Source: Coprinus comatus (lineage: Eukaryota > Basidiomycota > Agaricomycetes > Agaricales > Agaricaceae). From it: a stretch of 64,000 nucleotides of DNA. The notes beneath the pieces were generated by a model that worked only from the letters and a program-made list of their open reading frames with translations, was not told where the DNA came from and did not search any database. The stretch's first letter is position 1. Every line of letters begins with the position of its first letter. Below are positions 63,251 through 64,000 of the stretch, piece by piece. The position numbers were made by a program, and so were the translations under genes. The stretch spans positions 124,001-188,000 of the forward strand of contig JAWPGT010000015.1 of NCBI GenBank assembly GCA_034638255.1. The letters are read 5' to 3'.

Positions 63251-64000
63251 ATGACTCTCAATCTCAATCTTCAGATTCTTCACACCATCGTACTTGCGGT
63301 TGGACTTAGTGTGGTTTGGGGATTAAACACATATTCAAAATCGAAGAACCAATCCTAAGAGGTTACCTCAGCCACCAGGTTCGAAGGGGTATCCTATCAT
63401 CGGAAGTTTACTAGAAATGCCAAACGTCAAAGCTTGGCTTGTATATGACGAATGGTTTAAGACTTATGGTGTGTAGTTCTTGAGTGTTAGCTTGGTCTAT
63501 CAACTGAACAAAGGGTTAGGTGATATGGTATACTTTGAAGCCCTTGGAACATCATTCCTCATTCTCGAAAAACACGAACGAACGTATGATCTGTTTGAGA
63601 AGTGTTCTTTTAATTACTCCGATCGCTCAAGGCTGTATATGGTCATGGAACCGTGAGTCTATCATCTTTTCTTGCCATCTCTCACAAAGGGCTCTGATGA
63701 CAACTACGAATAAAAATGGAGTAGGGGTATAATATGGGATTTTTGCCTTACGGAGAATGGTGGCGCCGTCATCGTTGTGCAATTCATGACCAATTTCATC
63801 CGAATATCGTACCAACCCGTTCAGGTAGAAGGTGCTCGTGCTTTCCTTCGTTGACTATTGGAGACACCAGATGAATTCATGGCTCATATACGACTGTCAG
63901 TTAAAAGACCTTTTCTTCTTGTTTTATTTCTGATCACCTTTATACTGTCTATAGCTTGTTCGCATCGACAATAATGAAGTTGGCCTATGGTATCACGGTA
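63251..64000 (+). pseudogene. cytochrome P450, damaged and cut by the window edge
   Basis: The first exons of another member of the P450 subfamily: Met at 63251, a membrane anchor (ILHTIVLAVGLSVVWGL), the hinge QPPGSKGYPIIGSLLEMP, exon 2 FEKCSFNYSDRSRLYMVMEP, exon 3 MGFLPYGEWWRRHRCAIHDQF, and the beginning of exon 4 (STIMKLAYGIT). Damage is visible: one base too many near 63345-63350, a frame change near 63810, and an in-frame TGA near 63850 where the other copies read Arg. The exon-3 donor (GTCAGT) is in the same place as in the intact copy. The remainder lies outside the window. Confidence 0.85.

Overview
The window is nuclear DNA of a filamentous basidiomycete, most likely an Agaricomycete (mushroom-forming, litter- or wood-decaying). 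The grounds are dense genes split by about 50-nt GT..AG introns, many tiny exons, two secreted GH7 cellobiohydrolases (one with a CBM1), a pleurotolysin-B-like MACPF gene, and a family of O-methylsterigmatocystin-oxidoreductase-like P450s. No rRNA, tRNA, CRISPR array or prokaryotic operon structure was seen. Exon borders were read by eye from splice signals and reading frames, so single borders may be off by a base or two.

Left part (1-24 kb): a partial acidic ORF at the edge, a decayed P450 fragment, two tandem Zn(II)2Cys6-like paralogues, then housekeeping genes: ribosomal protein uS11 (RPS14), a Gpt2/Sct1-type glycerol-3-phosphate acyltransferase, a long RING-finger/coiled-coil protein, a VAMP7-type longin SNARE, a second RING-finger paralogue on the opposite strand, Sec61 beta, and a SMYD-like SET-domain protein.

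Middle (24-36 kb): an accessory block. An intact P450 (24.7-26.8 kb) and a second P450 with one frameshift (29.3-31.3 kb) are near copies. The second stands head to head with a secreted six-hairpin-glycosidase-like gene. Between them lie a P450 3' fragment and a glycosidase 5' fragment with matching promoter sequence, so the divergent P450/glycosidase unit was duplicated and one copy decayed. The glycosidase and the neighbouring Apd1/Aim32-like [2Fe-2S] gene also carry single-base frameshifts, from real decay or assembly error.

Right part (36-64 kb): a full ABCC transporter, a proline-rich coiled-coil protein of unknown function, the two GH7 genes in tandem, profilin, a TFIIIC subunit with its C-terminal zinc finger, the MACPF gene followed by a short in-frame copy of only its C-terminal part, a solitary retrotransposon Gag-like ORF, triosephosphate isomerase, elongin C, and a P450 pseudogene running off the right edge.

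Housekeeping genes for translation, lipid synthesis, ER translocation, vesicle fusion, cytoskeleton, Pol III transcription and glycolysis are thus interleaved with expanding and decaying families for cellulose attack, xenobiotic or secondary metabolism, and membrane pore formation.
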